Of a DNA stretch of 64,000 nt, positions 31,927-41,296 are shown in pieces; the first letter of the stretch is position 1; the number at the start of each line of letters is the position of its first letter. The translations under genes were made by a program, and so were the position numbers. The stretch covers positions 3,792,001-3,856,000 of the forward strand of contig NZ_LR134338.1 of NCBI RefSeq assembly GCF_900637055.1, given 5' to 3'. Below the pieces are notes generated by a model that was not told the DNA's origin, ran no database searches, and was given only the letters and a program-made list of their open reading frames with translations. This stretch comes from Brevibacillus brevis. Its GTDB lineage: Bacteria; Bacillota; Bacilli; Brevibacillales; Brevibacillaceae.

Positions 31927-33144
31927 TTACGATCGAGCTATTTTCTTCAGATCATTCCCGATTTGTCCGGTTTGTTGTTCCATGCGATGCAGTATCCAGG
32001 CCACCCAAAACCCGATGACCAAGCAAATGGTCCACGGCAACCACGGCGTTTGCAAGCGCAGCCCGACATCGTACACCCATCCTCCCGCTACCTGTCCGAA
32101 TGAACCCCCGATAGCAATCGAATACCCGTTGAAGCCGTAATAGGCGCCTACCAAGTCCTTGGGAGCAAAACGAGGAACGACATCCACCAGATTCGGAACA
32201 GCAATCATGGTGCCCAGTGCAAAAAGGAACACATCCAAGAGAATGAGCCACAATGAATCGGCAAACGTGAACAAAAATAGTCCCACACTCATAAACAACG
32301 TCCCGATGCCAATCAAGGTAAGCCTTTGCTGATAACCCTCCAGCAATTGTGTCACTTTCATTTGGAATAAGATCACAAACAGCGAGAGCGCAGAAAGCAC
32401 GATCCCTACATTCACCTTGCTATGTGTAACATTTTCAACGAACAGCGGAATCGTTAAAAACACCTGCATATTCAAGTAATAATACCCCATCAAAATAAAG
32501 GTATATCGTACAAACAGCTTGTCCTTTACTACCGTGGACATACTTTCCCATATACTATGCCGTGTATTCGTGGCGCGAATCGGTGGGAATAAAAAGAAGA
32601 TCACGATTGCATTCACTCCGAAGACGGCCCCTGCAAACAACGAAATGTACGTAAAATCAATAGCCGAGAGTGCTGTCCCCACGATTTGGGAACCGACAAC
32701 CGCAATATTACCAAGCACATTGCGAAGGGAGAATACTTCTTTTCGGATAGCCTCCGGTGTAATAATCGCATAGGCAGCAGAACAAGCAGGCTCAAACAGC
32801 GCCCCACCCAATCCGGAAAGAATCGCGGCAACAAAAAAGTGCCACGTCTCGGTACAAAAAGCGAACATCGCAAAGCCAACGGCACGTACGCCCAATCCGA
32901 GGAACATGGCCCCTTTGTATCCGAAGGCATCCGCGATCACGCCGCCTAAAAAGGCAAGACCTTGCTGGGAGAACTGTCTGACACTCAGGACGATCCCTGC
33001 CATCGCCAGTGTCCAGCCGATGCTGCCCGTCAAATACAAAGTGAGATATGGGATTAATGCATAAAAACCCATATTCATCATAAAAGATGTGCTTAACAGC
33101 AACTTTACTGAAAAGGGCGTTTCTCGCCACCATTCCCACTTCAT
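31927..33144 (-). CDS. MFS drug transporter (DHA1, MdtH-like)
   Basis: A 405-residue transporter with 12 helices. The motif between helices 2 and 3 reads GGVIADAFGYKGAMFLG, the degenerate GGxLADRxGRR loop of drug:H+ antiporters. ATG 33144 follows GAGGGG; the longer frame to 33231 covers the divergent promoter. It is back to back with a LysR regulator, a common arrangement for an exporter controlled by its neighbour. The substrate is unknown. Confidence 0.88.
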   Translation of the reverse strand: MKWEWWRETPFSVKLLLSTSFMMNMGFYALIPYLTLYLTGSIGWTLAMAGIVLSVRQFSQQGLAFLGGVIADAFGYKGAMFLGLGVRAVGFAMFAFCTETWHFFVAAILSGLGGALFEPACSAAYAIITPEAIRKEVFSLRNVLGNIAVVGSQIVGTALSAIDFTYISLFAGAVFGVNAIVIFFLFPPIRATNTRHSIWESMSTVVKDKLFVRYTFILMGYYYLNMQVFLTIPLFVENVTHSKVNVGIVLSALSLFVILFQMKVTQLLEGYQQRLTLIGIGTLFMSVGLFLFTFADSLWLILLDVFLFALGTMIAVPNLVDVVPRFAPKDLVGAYYGFNGYSIAIGGSFGQVAGGWVYDVGLRLQTPWLPWTICLVIGFWVAWILHRMEQQTGQIGNDLKKIARS

Positions 33145-33278
33145 CCCAATACCCCTCGCTCTCCCGATAGCCCATATGAAATAAGGATATCCCCAGCTTA
33201 GCGAACAGGGTATAATTTGGGAAACGAACATTTTTGTATATGGTAATCAAATATTTAGATAAGAGGGATTCCAACTGT

Positions 33279-34160
33279 ATGGACTTCGAACAATTACGCG
33301 CTTTCTACACATTGGCCCAAACGAAAAATTTCACCAAGGCTGCGGAAATGCTCCACTTAGTCCAGTCTACGGTGACAATGCGAATCAAGCAACTGGAAGA
33401 AAAAGTTGGCAAACCTCTTTTCATTCGTGATAAAAGAAGTGTTGAGATAACCCAAGCGGGCTTAACCCTTTTACCGTATGCAGAGAGAATCCTCAAACTG
33501 TCCCATGAAGCGCTAAATGAAGTCGCTTCCCTCCAGCCTTATGAAGACTATTTATCGATCGGCAGCCTAAACGCGATCTGGACATCCACCCTCGAGCCGA
33601 TCTTGAAAGAGTACCACTATCGGTATCCACAAATTGCCATCAGCACAAAAACAGGGCATTCGTCCGATGTCATCCAGTATTTGCTGGACAACGTGATCCA
33701 AATCGGAATCGTGTACGTTCCCCCATCCTTGCCCAACTTTGACGTTATTCCAACGTGGGATGATGAAATTGTCTTGGTTTGCTGTCCAGAGAGCCCCATT
33801 GCCGCATCTACACACGTCGATTCGCGCGAGCTGCGCAATCTGCCGCTGCTGTATATGAATTGGGGCCCTCCTTTTAACGAGTGGATTAGACAGACACTGC
33901 CGCGTAATTACGTACCCAAGCTGACAGTAGACAAAGCGGAGCTCGCCATCGATCTGATCAAAGAAGGTCTCGGCGTGAGCTTGTTGACGCGCTCTACCGT
34001 CAAAGCCGAGCTTGCGGCAGGTACCTTGAAGGAACTGATCATAACAGGCAATAAGCCTCCCAAACGCTCGGCGTACATCGTCTTGCCGAAGGACAAAAAA
34101 AATAAACCCAGCGTAGAAAAATGGCTGAGTTTAATGAGTGAATTAGGGTATTCCACCTAG
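33279..34160 (+). CDS. LysR-family transcriptional regulator
   Basis: A 293-residue LTTR. The N-terminal winged helix-turn-helix is MDFEQLRAFYTLAQTKNFTK and KAAEMLHLVQSTVTMRIKQL; residues about 90-290 are the periplasmic-binding-like effector domain (EYHYRYPQIAISTKTG, VDKAELAIDLIKEGLGVSLL). ATG 33279 has AGAGGGA upstream. It is divergent from the MFS gene with 134 bases between starts, so it probably controls that gene and itself. Confidence 0.93.
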   Translation: MDFEQLRAFYTLAQTKNFTKAAEMLHLVQSTVTMRIKQLEEKVGKPLFIRDKRSVEITQAGLTLLPYAERILKLSHEALNEVASLQPYEDYLSIGSLNAIWTSTLEPILKEYHYRYPQIAISTKTGHSSDVIQYLLDNVIQIGIVYVPPSLPNFDVIPTWDDEIVLVCCPESPIAASTHVDSRELRNLPLLYMNWGPPFNEWIRQTLPRNYVPKLTVDKAELAIDLIKEGLGVSLLTRSTVKAELAAGTLKELIITGNKPPKRSAYIVLPKDKKNKPSVEKWLSLMSELGYST

Positions 34161-34167
34161 CTGCTGA

Positions 34168-34836
34168 TTACCTGGAATGCGGTATGGGGTCGACGACCGT
34201 GCTTCGTCTCCCCATCCATTCTTCATAGCCAAGACGAAGGAGAAAGTACCAGCACATCGACAGGAAAAAGCCGGTAAGCACATCACTCAAATAATGAACC
34301 CCCAAGTACACACGGCTGAACGCGAGCAATGCCACGAAAATAAAAACCGCAGGCTGCACGAGCGACGACCATCTTTTCTCCGCAAACCATTGGGCAATCC
34401 AAAACGCGACCATGCAATAGAAAGCTGGTCCAATCATCGCATGACCACTCGGAAACGAAAAAGACTCCGGCAGCTCAATCAGATTGACGCCACTCGGTCT
34501 AGGTCGAGCAAAGAACCTCTTTAATAGCTCATTCGCTACTTCGCTGGCGCCAAGGGAAATGAGAACAAACATTGCCTCCACACGATATTTCTTTATGTAT
34601 AGGACAACGATCATAATCACCGCTACTGGTACAAGGAACATGCCTCCACCCAGATTGGTTACAAAACGGAAAAAAGCAGTCCCTGCATCCGAGCGAATCG
34701 ACTCCGCAAATGCGATGGCAGCTTGATCCATACCTGCCACTTTCCCCGCTACATAGAGGGTAAACATGATCGTAGCAAGAACAGCAAACGTAAGGGCTCC
34801 GCGTACATATCCATTTTTTCTAGTTGTCTGATTCAT
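34168..34836 (-). CDS. PAP2 phosphatase family membrane protein
   Basis: A 222-residue membrane protein with the three acid-phosphatase motifs: KRFFARPRP, FSFPSGHAM and SRVYLGVHYLSDV. The motifs would lie on the outer face. Family members dephosphorylate undecaprenyl pyrophosphate or phosphatidylglycerol phosphate. The ATG overlaps the end of the upstream DUF188 gene by four bases, so the two are translationally coupled. Confidence 0.93.
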   Translation of the reverse strand: MNQTTRKNGYVRGALTFAVLATIMFTLYVAGKVAGMDQAAIAFAESIRSDAGTAFFRFVTNLGGGMFLVPVAVIMIVVLYIKKYRVEAMFVLISLGASEVANELLKRFFARPRPSGVNLIELPESFSFPSGHAMIGPAFYCMVAFWIAQWFAEKRWSSLVQPAVFIFVALLAFSRVYLGVHYLSDVLTGFFLSMCWYFLLRLGYEEWMGRRSTVVDPIPHSR

Positions 34837-35285
34837 TGTTGATCTCCTCTTTCCATCAAAAAGCGCAAGGACTCAGAAAATCGCTGATCGTCTTCACGCG
34901 TGCGAGCAGCAGGCCCCTTCGTACGACCTCCCCCGCGACGATATCTCGCTTTTTCATTTCGTTCTTCTAAATGAAACGCAATCCGTTCCGGGTCAAAAAC
35001 CATCCCGTGCGGTGTCAGAGCATAGGCTCTCTTCCCGAGAATGAGAGCTGCCAGACCAATATCCTGCGTCACCACGACATCCCCTGAACTCGTTTCGTTC
35101 GCCAGCTTCATATCTACCGCTTGTGGTCCGGCATCTACCGTAACATGATTTGCGTTGCCGATTTGATGATTATAGCTGGCAAAGGTCAAACAGATCCAGT
35201 CTAGCTCTTTGCACAATGCTTGGGCAGTTAAGAGAGCCTGGCGCGGACAAGCATCCGCATCGATAAGAACACGTCCTTTTGACAT
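34833..35285 (-). CDS. YaiI/YqxD family (DUF188) protein
   Basis: A 150-residue protein with the DUF188 core: VLIDADACPRQALLT, GDVVVTQDIGLAALIL and GRTKGPAARTREDDQRF. The acidic residues at the N-terminus and in TQDIGLA suggest a PIN-like metal-dependent nuclease fold, but activity is not established. AAGGAGC precedes the ATG. It is the first gene of a two-gene unit with PAP2. Confidence 0.92.
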   Translation of the reverse strand: MSKGRVLIDADACPRQALLTAQALCKELDWICLTFASYNHQIGNANHVTVDAGPQAVDMKLANETSSGDVVVTQDIGLAALILGKRAYALTPHGMVFDPERIAFHLEERNEKARYRRGGGRTKGPAARTREDDQRFSESLRFLMERGDQQ

Positions 35286-35354
35286 GGTTGCTCCTTTCGT
35301 GTGTATTTCTCTCCCCGTACCGATTCATTTTTGGTATGATGGAGGTGGAGAGGA

Positions 35355-35681
35355 GTGAGTTCACCTTTGCGCTATCAATTTATCCATGATGAACGTCTAG
35401 GTATACGACTTCCCGTGCTGCATCTGGAATGGGAAGATTATTCGAATGTAGAAAGAGCGGACATGTTGCTGGAATGGGAAGAAATCCGCGCGACCATTCC
35501 GGATCAAATACACCGGGTAGAGAAGGTTATCATTGAGAAAACCAAACAAATGTCCGAAGAAGAAAATTTCGTAAGATCTTGCGAATTGAACAGCGAGATC
35601 CACGAATTGGCCAGTGTTATTAATGATCTTAATATATGGTTCCGTGTCCAGCAAGACCATGACTCCAAAACCCATCAATAA
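35355..35681 (+). CDS. Hypothetical protein, helical
   Basis: A 108-residue acidic protein. Residues 35-95 are predicted helical, with heptad-like hydrophobics (IPDQIHRVEKVIIEKTKQM, NSEIHELASVINDLNIWF). The GTG start follows GGAGGTGGAGAGGA. A terminator follows. I recall short proteins of this kind in Brevibacillus-like genomes but no function. Confidence 0.65.
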   Translation: MSSPLRYQFIHDERLGIRLPVLHLEWEDYSNVERADMLLEWEEIRATIPDQIHRVEKVIIEKTKQMSEEENFVRSCELNSEIHELASVINDLNIWFRVQQDHDSKTHQ

Positions 35682-35696
35682 TTCGTTTATAAAAAG

Positions 35697-35741
35697 CAAC
35701 AGCTCCTTGGCTTCATGTTTAGCCTCGGAGCTGTTTTTTCG
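35697..35741. terminator. Terminator between convergent genes
   Basis: AACAGCTCCttGGC and GCCtcGGAGCTGTT with a ten-base loop, followed by TTTTTC. It serves the 35355 gene and possibly the subtilase. Confidence 0.8.
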
Positions 35742-35749
35742 TAGGAACG

Positions 35750-36670
35750 CTATGCTTTTTTTCGCTTGCGACCAATTTCTAACGCCTTCAGCCCTGCTAC
35801 ATGCGGGGCGGCCATCGAAGTGCCATTCAGCTTTTTAAACTGATTCCCCGGCCACGTAGACAAAATATCAACCCCGGGTGCCTTCATATTTACGCCCTTC
35901 CCTCTCGCACTGAATGATGCCAATTTTCCCGTTTGATCAATCGCACTGACACCTAAGACACCATCGTACCGCGCTGGATACTCCGCTTCTCCCCCTCCGT
36001 TGCCTGCAGAAGCTACCAACACGATTCCTTGCTTATGGGCCCGATCAACTGCTCTCGCCATTGCTTCACTATATTGAGGCATGCCAAAGCTCATATTGAT
36101 AACATCCATCTTATTGGCAATCGACCATTGCAAGGCCTGCAAAATAGTCGACAAAGATGATTTCCCCTCATGATCAAAAGCACGGACGTCATACAAATGG
36201 GCCTCTGGAGAAACTCCGACAATTCCTCTTTGGTTCATCTCGGCAACGATGATCCCCGCGACATGCGTACCGTGTCCATTTTGTTTGCCGCCCACTAGCT
36301 GGATGCCACCCTTAATTTGGTCCCTCAAATCAAAATGATCGCGGGAGATTCCCGTATCGATGACAGCGACCTTGACGCCTGCTCCACGCCCCTTTCGCCA
36401 CAATCTTTGTGCCCCTACATATCGCACGCCCCACGGGATTTCATCCTCGCCTTCCGCATGGACGCTTACGGTAATGTTCTCTTCCACCATCGCTTTATAT
36501 CTTCGAAAAAGCTCCTCATGCTGCTCAAAAATCTTTTGTTTGACACACAAGCAAGAAAGGTCATCATAGCATCGCCATGGAAGTCTCTCGGTTTTGGTCA
36601 GAACCTTGGTTTTCAAATCTGACAGTATCTCGGTAAACGGCGTATCCCGATGAAAGCTGACAATTTTCAA
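35750..36670 (-). CDS. Subtilisin-like serine protease (S8), no signal peptide
   Basis: A 306-residue subtilase with the full catalytic triad: Asp in VAVIDTGIS (about 104), His in NGHGTHVAGI (about 133) and Ser in LNGTSMAAPHVAG (about 284); the oxyanion Asn lies in VASAGNGGGE. Residues 1-80 may be a propeptide (SVHAEGEDEIPWGVRYVGA joins it to the mature part) and carry four cysteines, including DDLSCLCVKQ. No signal peptide is visible, so it is probably intracellular or released on lysis. TTG 36670 follows AGGAGG. Confidence 0.9.
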   Translation of the reverse strand: MKIVSFHRDTPFTEILSDLKTKVLTKTERLPWRCYDDLSCLCVKQKIFEQHEELFRRYKAMVEENITVSVHAEGEDEIPWGVRYVGAQRLWRKGRGAGVKVAVIDTGISRDHFDLRDQIKGGIQLVGGKQNGHGTHVAGIIVAEMNQRGIVGVSPEAHLYDVRAFDHEGKSSLSTILQALQWSIANKMDVINMSFGMPQYSEAMARAVDRAHKQGIVLVASAGNGGGEAEYPARYDGVLGVSAIDQTGKLASFSARGKGVNMKAPGVDILSTWPGNQFKKLNGTSMAAPHVAGLKALEIGRKRKKA

Positions 36671-36857
36671 CCCACTAGCCTCCTGTCATGCGTCGTTCTG
36701 ACTCATCCTATGTCACGGCTCCCTCTATGGGTTTGGGCCATTGCACAACGTTGAGCAAAATAGGCGAATAGCCGTGTGAATCTGTCCAAGCGAACTCCCT
36801 TGCTTTTCCATATAACTGCATAGGGCAGGCGTATTCCTTTGAAAGGAGCGAATCATC

Positions 36858-37130
36858 ATGGCAAAAGCAAAAGGAAAAGCAAGTTCAAAAGTCAAGCTCA
36901 AAGCGAAGGGCAGTCCGCGTGACTTGTTGAAATCCATCAACAAGAAAAGCAAGAAAAAATGGACAATGGGCGATGTTCGATCGCTGGCAAAAAACTTCTC
37001 CATGAAAGACTTGAAGGATGACAAGAAATTAAGCGAGCTGATTAAAAAAGTCAGCAAGGCCGTCGGCGTCAAATTATCCGACCAGCAAATGTCCAGTGTA
37101 AAAAAACAAGTGCATGATCGCCTCGGATAA
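36858..37130 (+). CDS. SpoVIF-like sporulation protein
   Basis: A 90-residue very basic protein. The Lys-rich N-terminus (AKAKGKASSKVKLKAKG) precedes a conserved C-terminal half (WTMGDVRSLAKNFSMKDLKD, LIKKVSKAVGVKLSDQQMSS) that resembles stage VI sporulation protein F. SpoVIF (YjcC) is a mother-cell protein needed for late coat assembly in B. subtilis. GAAAGGAG precedes the ATG, and a terminator follows. Confidence 0.75.
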   Translation: MAKAKGKASSKVKLKAKGSPRDLLKSINKKSKKKWTMGDVRSLAKNFSMKDLKDDKKLSELIKKVSKAVGVKLSDQQMSSVKKQVHDRLG

Positions 37131-37143
37131 GATAGGTATCCTT

Positions 37144-37176
37144 TTGGCTTCGCCCTCTTTGGCGAAGCCTTTTTTA
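37144..37176 (+). terminator. Terminator of the SpoVIF-like gene
   Basis: GGCTTCGCC and GGCGAAGCC with a six-base loop, then TTTTTT. Confidence 0.9.
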
Positions 37177-37240
37177 CAAAACAAAAAAGAGAGCGAAAAA
37201 TCGCTCTCCCTCCTGGCGAAGCTAATGCTTGGTATTTTCG

Positions 37241-37330
37241 TTAATCGCAAGCGCAAGCAACGATAACGAGCAATACGAACAACACCAGTATTAAAGCAAA
37301 GTCGTCAAATCCTCCGTTGAACAGACTCAT
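37241..37330 (-). CDS. YjcZ-family small spore protein, 29 residues
   Basis: MSLFNGGFDDFALILVLFVL plus a short VIVACACD tail match the YjcZ family: a Gly/Phe/Asp N-terminus and one hydrophobic helix. AAAGGAGGG precedes the ATG at 37330. It follows the SpoVIF-like gene convergently. The two cysteines at the end are unusual for the family. Confidence 0.85.
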   Translation of the reverse strand: MSLFNGGFDDFALILVLFVLLVIVACACD

Positions 37331-37458
37331 TCGCTTTCCCTCCTTTGCCAGCAACTAGTCATACTGTATGTGCGAATGCTCAAGGTTGATTGGACCATCG
37401 CCTATACAAGACCGTTTTTCCCGGTTTTTTACACAATTACTGGCAAATTGAAAGGAGA

Positions 37459-38115
37459 TTAGCTCGCTTGTCTTTCCACTGGCGCTGGCAGTCCATACTG
37501 CTTTTTCATGACTTGACGCCAAAACGGAATCGTCCGTTGAATCATCGGTCCCGTTAACAGCGCTATCAATATCGTACCGATTGACACAGGTCCACCCAAA
37601 GCGGCGCCTGCAAGCAGTACGGTTACTTCTATGATGAGTCGGACTCGCTGGATACTCCAGCCAAGTCGCTCGTTCATCGCCAGCATGAAGCTGTCGCGCG
37701 GACCTGCCCCAAGAGAAGGAGACAAATACATCCCGATCCCGACACCCAAAACAACAACACCTGCGAGAAACATCAAGAGCCTCGCCCAGATTGATTGCAG
37801 CTCAGGAATAAAATCCAACCATAAAATAAGATCGAGAAAAACGCCAAAGCAAATCATATTTAAGAACATTCCAAAATTAGGCTTCATTTTTGCCACCAAA
37901 TAAGTGGCGAAAATGACAACGACTCCTACGATCTGAGACCATAGGCCAATCGTTAATCCAAATGTTTTTTGCAAGCCAATGTGAAAGGTTTCCCAAGGCG
38001 CTACGCCGAGGTTTGCTTTAATGGCCAGTACCGTACCAAATGCACCGACGAACAAGCCTAGTACAAACATCATGTAGCGTACTGCGATCGACCTGTTGAA
38101 CCCTCTGCCAGACAC
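37459..38115 (-). CDS. YczE/YitT-type membrane protein
   Basis: A 218-residue protein with about five to six helices. RYMMFVLGLFVGAFGTVLAI and KANLGVAPWETFHIGLQ, then SPSLGAGPRDSFMLAMNERL, are signatures of the YczE/YyaS membrane family. B. subtilis YczE affects lipopeptide synthesis; a transport function has not been shown. The GTG start at 38115 lacks a strong ribosome binding site. Confidence 0.85.
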   Translation of the reverse strand: MSGRGFNRSIAVRYMMFVLGLFVGAFGTVLAIKANLGVAPWETFHIGLQKTFGLTIGLWSQIVGVVVIFATYLVAKMKPNFGMFLNMICFGVFLDLILWLDFIPELQSIWARLLMFLAGVVVLGVGIGMYLSPSLGAGPRDSFMLAMNERLGWSIQRVRLIIEVTVLLAGAALGGPVSIGTILIALLTGPMIQRTIPFWRQVMKKQYGLPAPVERQAS

Positions 38116-38142
38116 GACTACTCATCTCCTGACGATGTGTTT

Positions 38143-38367
38143 TTACTTCCAGCCTGCAATGACTTCGTAAAAAAGCCCGTCCTTCCGGTAATACGCTTCG
38201 GATTTGGAGAAGTTCAGGTAGGTCTGTGCATCTGCAAGCTGCTCTCCCGTCAAAATGACCTGGCGCTGCTTGTTCACATCGTCTCGATATTCGACGACGA
38301 GACTGACTTCTTCCGATTGACAATGTTGAATAAGTTCTTCTGGTGTAGCAAAGGTAATCCTCTTCAT
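38143..38367 (-). CDS. Hypothetical protein, 74 residues
   Basis: A small soluble protein (MKRITFATPEELIQHCQSEE ... YYRKDGLFYEVIAGWK) with an alpha/beta pattern and no signal peptide. GGAGGTGGGGG precedes the ATG. It lies between rnz and the YczE-like gene on the same strand with short gaps, so it may be co-transcribed. Family not recognised. Confidence 0.65.
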   Translation of the reverse strand: MKRITFATPEELIQHCQSEEVSLVVEYRDDVNKQRQVILTGEQLADAQTYLNFSKSEAYYRKDGLFYEVIAGWK

Positions 38368-38416
38368 GCTCCCCCACCTCCTCCATCGTAATCATTCATT
38401 ATAGCAGGGATTATGG

Positions 38417-39367
38417 CTATCTCCCATTGTTTCTCTCTCGCTTTACAGAAATGCTGCCAAGATCATCTGCCAATTGAGTCGCCGGAAAAATTTGCTGCGC
38501 CTCTGCCAACAAATCCTCCATCGAAAAATCTCCCTCTTCATCTTCATAACGCGGACTGAAGTGAGTCAGACACAGTTCTTTCACGCCCGCTTCTTTGGCA
38601 ATTTGAGCCGCCTCGCGTGCTGTGGAATGTCCGCTTCTGATCGCCAGCTCCTTGTCGTGATGGGCGTAGGTCGCTTCGTGAACGAGCAAATCTGCCCCTT
38701 TTGCCAGCTCCAAAACAGCTTGGCTCGGCTCCGTATCTCCACTGAAGACGATTTTGCGTCCTGGCTGCGGCTCTCCAACGAAGTCCTTCCCGTCCAGAAC
38801 ACGACCATCCTCGAGCGTGACCTGTTCTCCTCTCTTCAAGACTCCAAATAACGGCCCTGACGGCACCCCGGCCTGCTTTGCCAGTTCTACTTGAAATGCT
38901 CCTGTCTTTTCCTTTTCCATCACGGCATAAGCAAACGAAGGCACGCGATGCTTCGCCATTCGACAGCTCACCACGATCTCTTCGTCCTCGTAGATTACGC
39001 CCTCACTGACGATTTTTATTTCCAATGGATATTGCAAATGAACCGGACTTGCCTCCATGACAGCTCGAAAATATCGGTCGAGTCCCGGTGGTCCGTACAG
39101 CTCTAACGGAGTCGGTTCGGTATTGCGCAAAGACCGGCTCGCAAGCAGTCCGATCAGTCCGTACAGATGATCCCCATGCAGATGGGTGATAAAGATTTTA
39201 TCCAATTGACTAATTTTCATCGGTGCTCGGAGTAGCTGGTGTTGAGTCCCCTCACCGCAGTCAAACAACCACCATTTGCCTGCCTGTATAAATCGCAAGC
39301 CTATCCCACTTACGTTTCTTCGCGTAGTGGGTGCACCTGATCCGGTGCCTAAAAATGTAACGATCAC
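38417..39367 (-). CDS. rnz: Ribonuclease Z
   Basis: A 316-residue metallo-beta-lactamase protein with ITHLHGDHLYGL, the metal-binding THLHGDH motif, preceded by VTFLGTGSGAPTTRRNVSGI and WWLFDCGEGTQHQLL; the flexible arm and C-terminal FSGDTEP and LTHFSPRY are also present. It cuts the 3' trailer of tRNA precursors. The start is GTG 39367, eight bases after AAAGGAG; the frame remains open upstream but overlaps the divergent promoter. Confidence 0.95.
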   Translation of the reverse strand: MIVTFLGTGSGAPTTRRNVSGIGLRFIQAGKWWLFDCGEGTQHQLLRAPMKISQLDKIFITHLHGDHLYGLIGLLASRSLRNTEPTPLELYGPPGLDRYFRAVMEASPVHLQYPLEIKIVSEGVIYEDEEIVVSCRMAKHRVPSFAYAVMEKEKTGAFQVELAKQAGVPSGPLFGVLKRGEQVTLEDGRVLDGKDFVGEPQPGRKIVFSGDTEPSQAVLELAKGADLLVHEATYAHHDKELAIRSGHSTAREAAQIAKEAGVKELCLTHFSPRYEDEEGDFSMEDLLAEAQQIFPATQLADDLGSISVKRERNNGR

Positions 39368-39493
39368 GCTATGTCCATCTCCTTTGTGGCCTTCCCTCAT
39401 CATGTGCCTGTCTCTATCTCTAGGCATTCACCCTTTTTTGTCTGGGCGCATAGCCTACAACATACAAAGCCTAGCAAGGAGGGACTCCTAATC

Positions 39494-40486
39494 ATGAAAC
39501 GATTTTTGGCGCTGGGGCTGGCCGCTTTTCTCGCTATGACGGCTGTATTGACTGGCTGCTCCAGCACTCCCGAAAAAATAAGAATTGGTGAAGTGACTCG
39601 TTCTTTGTTTTACGCCCCGCAATATGTCGCACTTGAAAAAGGATTTTTCAAGGAAGAAGGACTGGAAGTGGAGCTCTCAACCATTCCCGGCGGAGATAAA
39701 GTGATGTCGGCTCTGTTATCTGGCGGTATCGAGGTCGCGCTCGTCGGCTCCGAGACCAGCATATACGTCTCTCAGCAAGGTGCTGCTGATCCAGTTGTCA
39801 ACTTTGCGCAGCTCACGCAGACGGACGGTACCTTCCTCGTTTCCCGCACCAAAATGGATGACTTTACTTTCGACAAGCTAAAGGGCAGTGTCTTCTTGGG
39901 TCAACGCAAAGGCGGCATGCCGCAAATGGTCGGAGAGTATGTACTCAAAAAGCACAATATCAATCCGCAAGGCGACCTGGAACTGATTCAGAATATCGAA
40001 TTCAAAAATATTGCGTCTTCCTTCGCATCTGGTACTGGAGAGTATGTACAGCTGTTTGAACCGGAAGCCTCCCGCTTTGAACAGGAAGGAATCGGCCATG
40101 TCGTCGCCTCTTTTGGCAAAGAGAGCGGAACCGTTCCCTACACCGTCTTTATGACAAAACAAAGCTATATAGACAGTAACGCAGCAGCTATCCAAAAGTT
40201 TACCAATGCGGTCTACAAAGGGCAACAGTGGGTTGCCAGCCACAGTGCAAAAGAAACGGCTGATGTGATTGGCAAGTACTTCGAGCAAATCGAACCAAAG
40301 ATTCTGGAAACTGCTGTACAGCGTTACCTGGAACAAGGCTCCTATGCGACAGATCCCATTCTGGACGAAAAGGAATGGAACCAGCTACAAGATATTATGG
40401 ATTCCGCTGGTGAGTTAAAGCAACGCGCTGATTACACCAAGCTCGTAAACACCACTTTTGCTACCCAATCCAAGGAAGGGAAATAG
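39494..40486 (+). CDS. ABC importer substrate-binding lipoprotein (SsuA/TauA/NMT1 family)
   Basis: A 330-residue lipoprotein (lipobox VLTGCSS, Cys near 20). The mature part is an NMT1/SsuA-type binding protein: LFYAPQYVALEKGFFKEEGL and GGDKVMSALLSGGIEVALVG. Such proteins bind aliphatic sulfonates, nitrate, thiamine precursors or pyrimidines; the ligand cannot be told. AAGGAGGG precedes the ATG. It is the first gene of a three-gene ABC operon like B. subtilis ytlACD. Confidence 0.9.
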   Translation: MKRFLALGLAAFLAMTAVLTGCSSTPEKIRIGEVTRSLFYAPQYVALEKGFFKEEGLEVELSTIPGGDKVMSALLSGGIEVALVGSETSIYVSQQGAADPVVNFAQLTQTDGTFLVSRTKMDDFTFDKLKGSVFLGQRKGGMPQMVGEYVLKKHNINPQGDLELIQNIEFKNIASSFASGTGEYVQLFEPEASRFEQEGIGHVVASFGKESGTVPYTVFMTKQSYIDSNAAAIQKFTNAVYKGQQWVASHSAKETADVIGKYFEQIEPKILETAVQRYLEQGSYATDPILDEKEWNQLQDIMDSAGELKQRADYTKLVNTTFATQSKEGK

Positions 40487-40492
40487 GCCGTC

Positions 40493-41296
40493 ATGAAGCA
40501 GATTTCTTCTACGCCGGCAAAAATAGAACTCGGCCACGTGACCCATCTTTATTTATCCACGACCAGGGCGTTCATGGCGGTCCAAGACATTAACCTGCGC
40601 GTGGAGGAAGGCGAATTCATTTGTCTGGTTGGTCCCAGCGGTTGTGGAAAGACGACGCTGCTCTCACTCATTGCAGGGCTTGAGAAACCGACAGCAGGCA
40701 AGGTGTGGATCGACGGAAAAGAAGTCAACGGAACGTCTAGGCAAGTAGGCTACATGCTTCAGCAGGATTATTTGTTCAACTGGCGCTCCATCGAAGACAA
40801 CGTGTTTCTCGGACTCGATATCCAAGGCATCCGTACGAAAGAAACAGAAGAGTACGCCCTGCATCTGCTGGATGAAATGGAATTGTCTGATGTGCGCAAA
40901 TCCTCTCCCATGCAGCTGTCAGGCGGCATGCGGCAACGGGTTGCACTCGTCCGAACACTCGCCTGTCAACCTGATGTGCTGTTGCTTGACGAACCATTTT
41001 CGGCATTGGACTACCAGACCAAACTCAAGCTCGAAGACTTGATCTTTTCAACGTTGCGTCGGCATAAAAAAACGGCAGTCCTTGTGACACATGATCTTTC
41101 CGAATCAATCGCGATGGGTGATCGCGTTTATATCTTTTCACGCAATCCGGGACGCATCAACAGCGAGATTGTCGTACCCAGCCCGATTCGGGATGCTCTG
41201 CCATTCGACGCCAGAAATCATGATGGATTCCAAGACTTATTCCATCGTGTGTGGAAAGAGATGGAGGTAGTATCTGATGCAGCCAAAGGAAATTGA
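40493..41296 (+). CDS. ABC importer ATPase
   Basis: A 267-residue ATPase of the nitrate/sulfonate/taurine type. Walker A is GPSGCGKTT, the signature LSGGMRQRVAL, Walker B LLLDEPFSALDYQTK, and the switch His is in VLVTHDLSES. The start is six bases after the stop of the binding protein and the end overlaps the permease by 20 bases. Confidence 0.95.
   Translation: MKQISSTPAKIELGHVTHLYLSTTRAFMAVQDINLRVEEGEFICLVGPSGCGKTTLLSLIAGLEKPTAGKVWIDGKEVNGTSRQVGYMLQQDYLFNWRSIEDNVFLGLDIQGIRTKETEEYALHLLDEMELSDVRKSSPMQLSGGMRQRVALVRTLACQPDVLLLDEPFSALDYQTKLKLEDLIFSTLRRHKKTAVLVTHDLSESIAMGDRVYIFSRNPGRINSEIVVPSPIRDALPFDARNHDGFQDLFHRVWKEMEVVSDAAKGN

Noticed and set aside
39428..39493. TPP or other riboswitch before the ABC importer
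   Set aside because: Only about 65 bases separate it from the divergent rnz start and no conserved riboswitch motif is visible.
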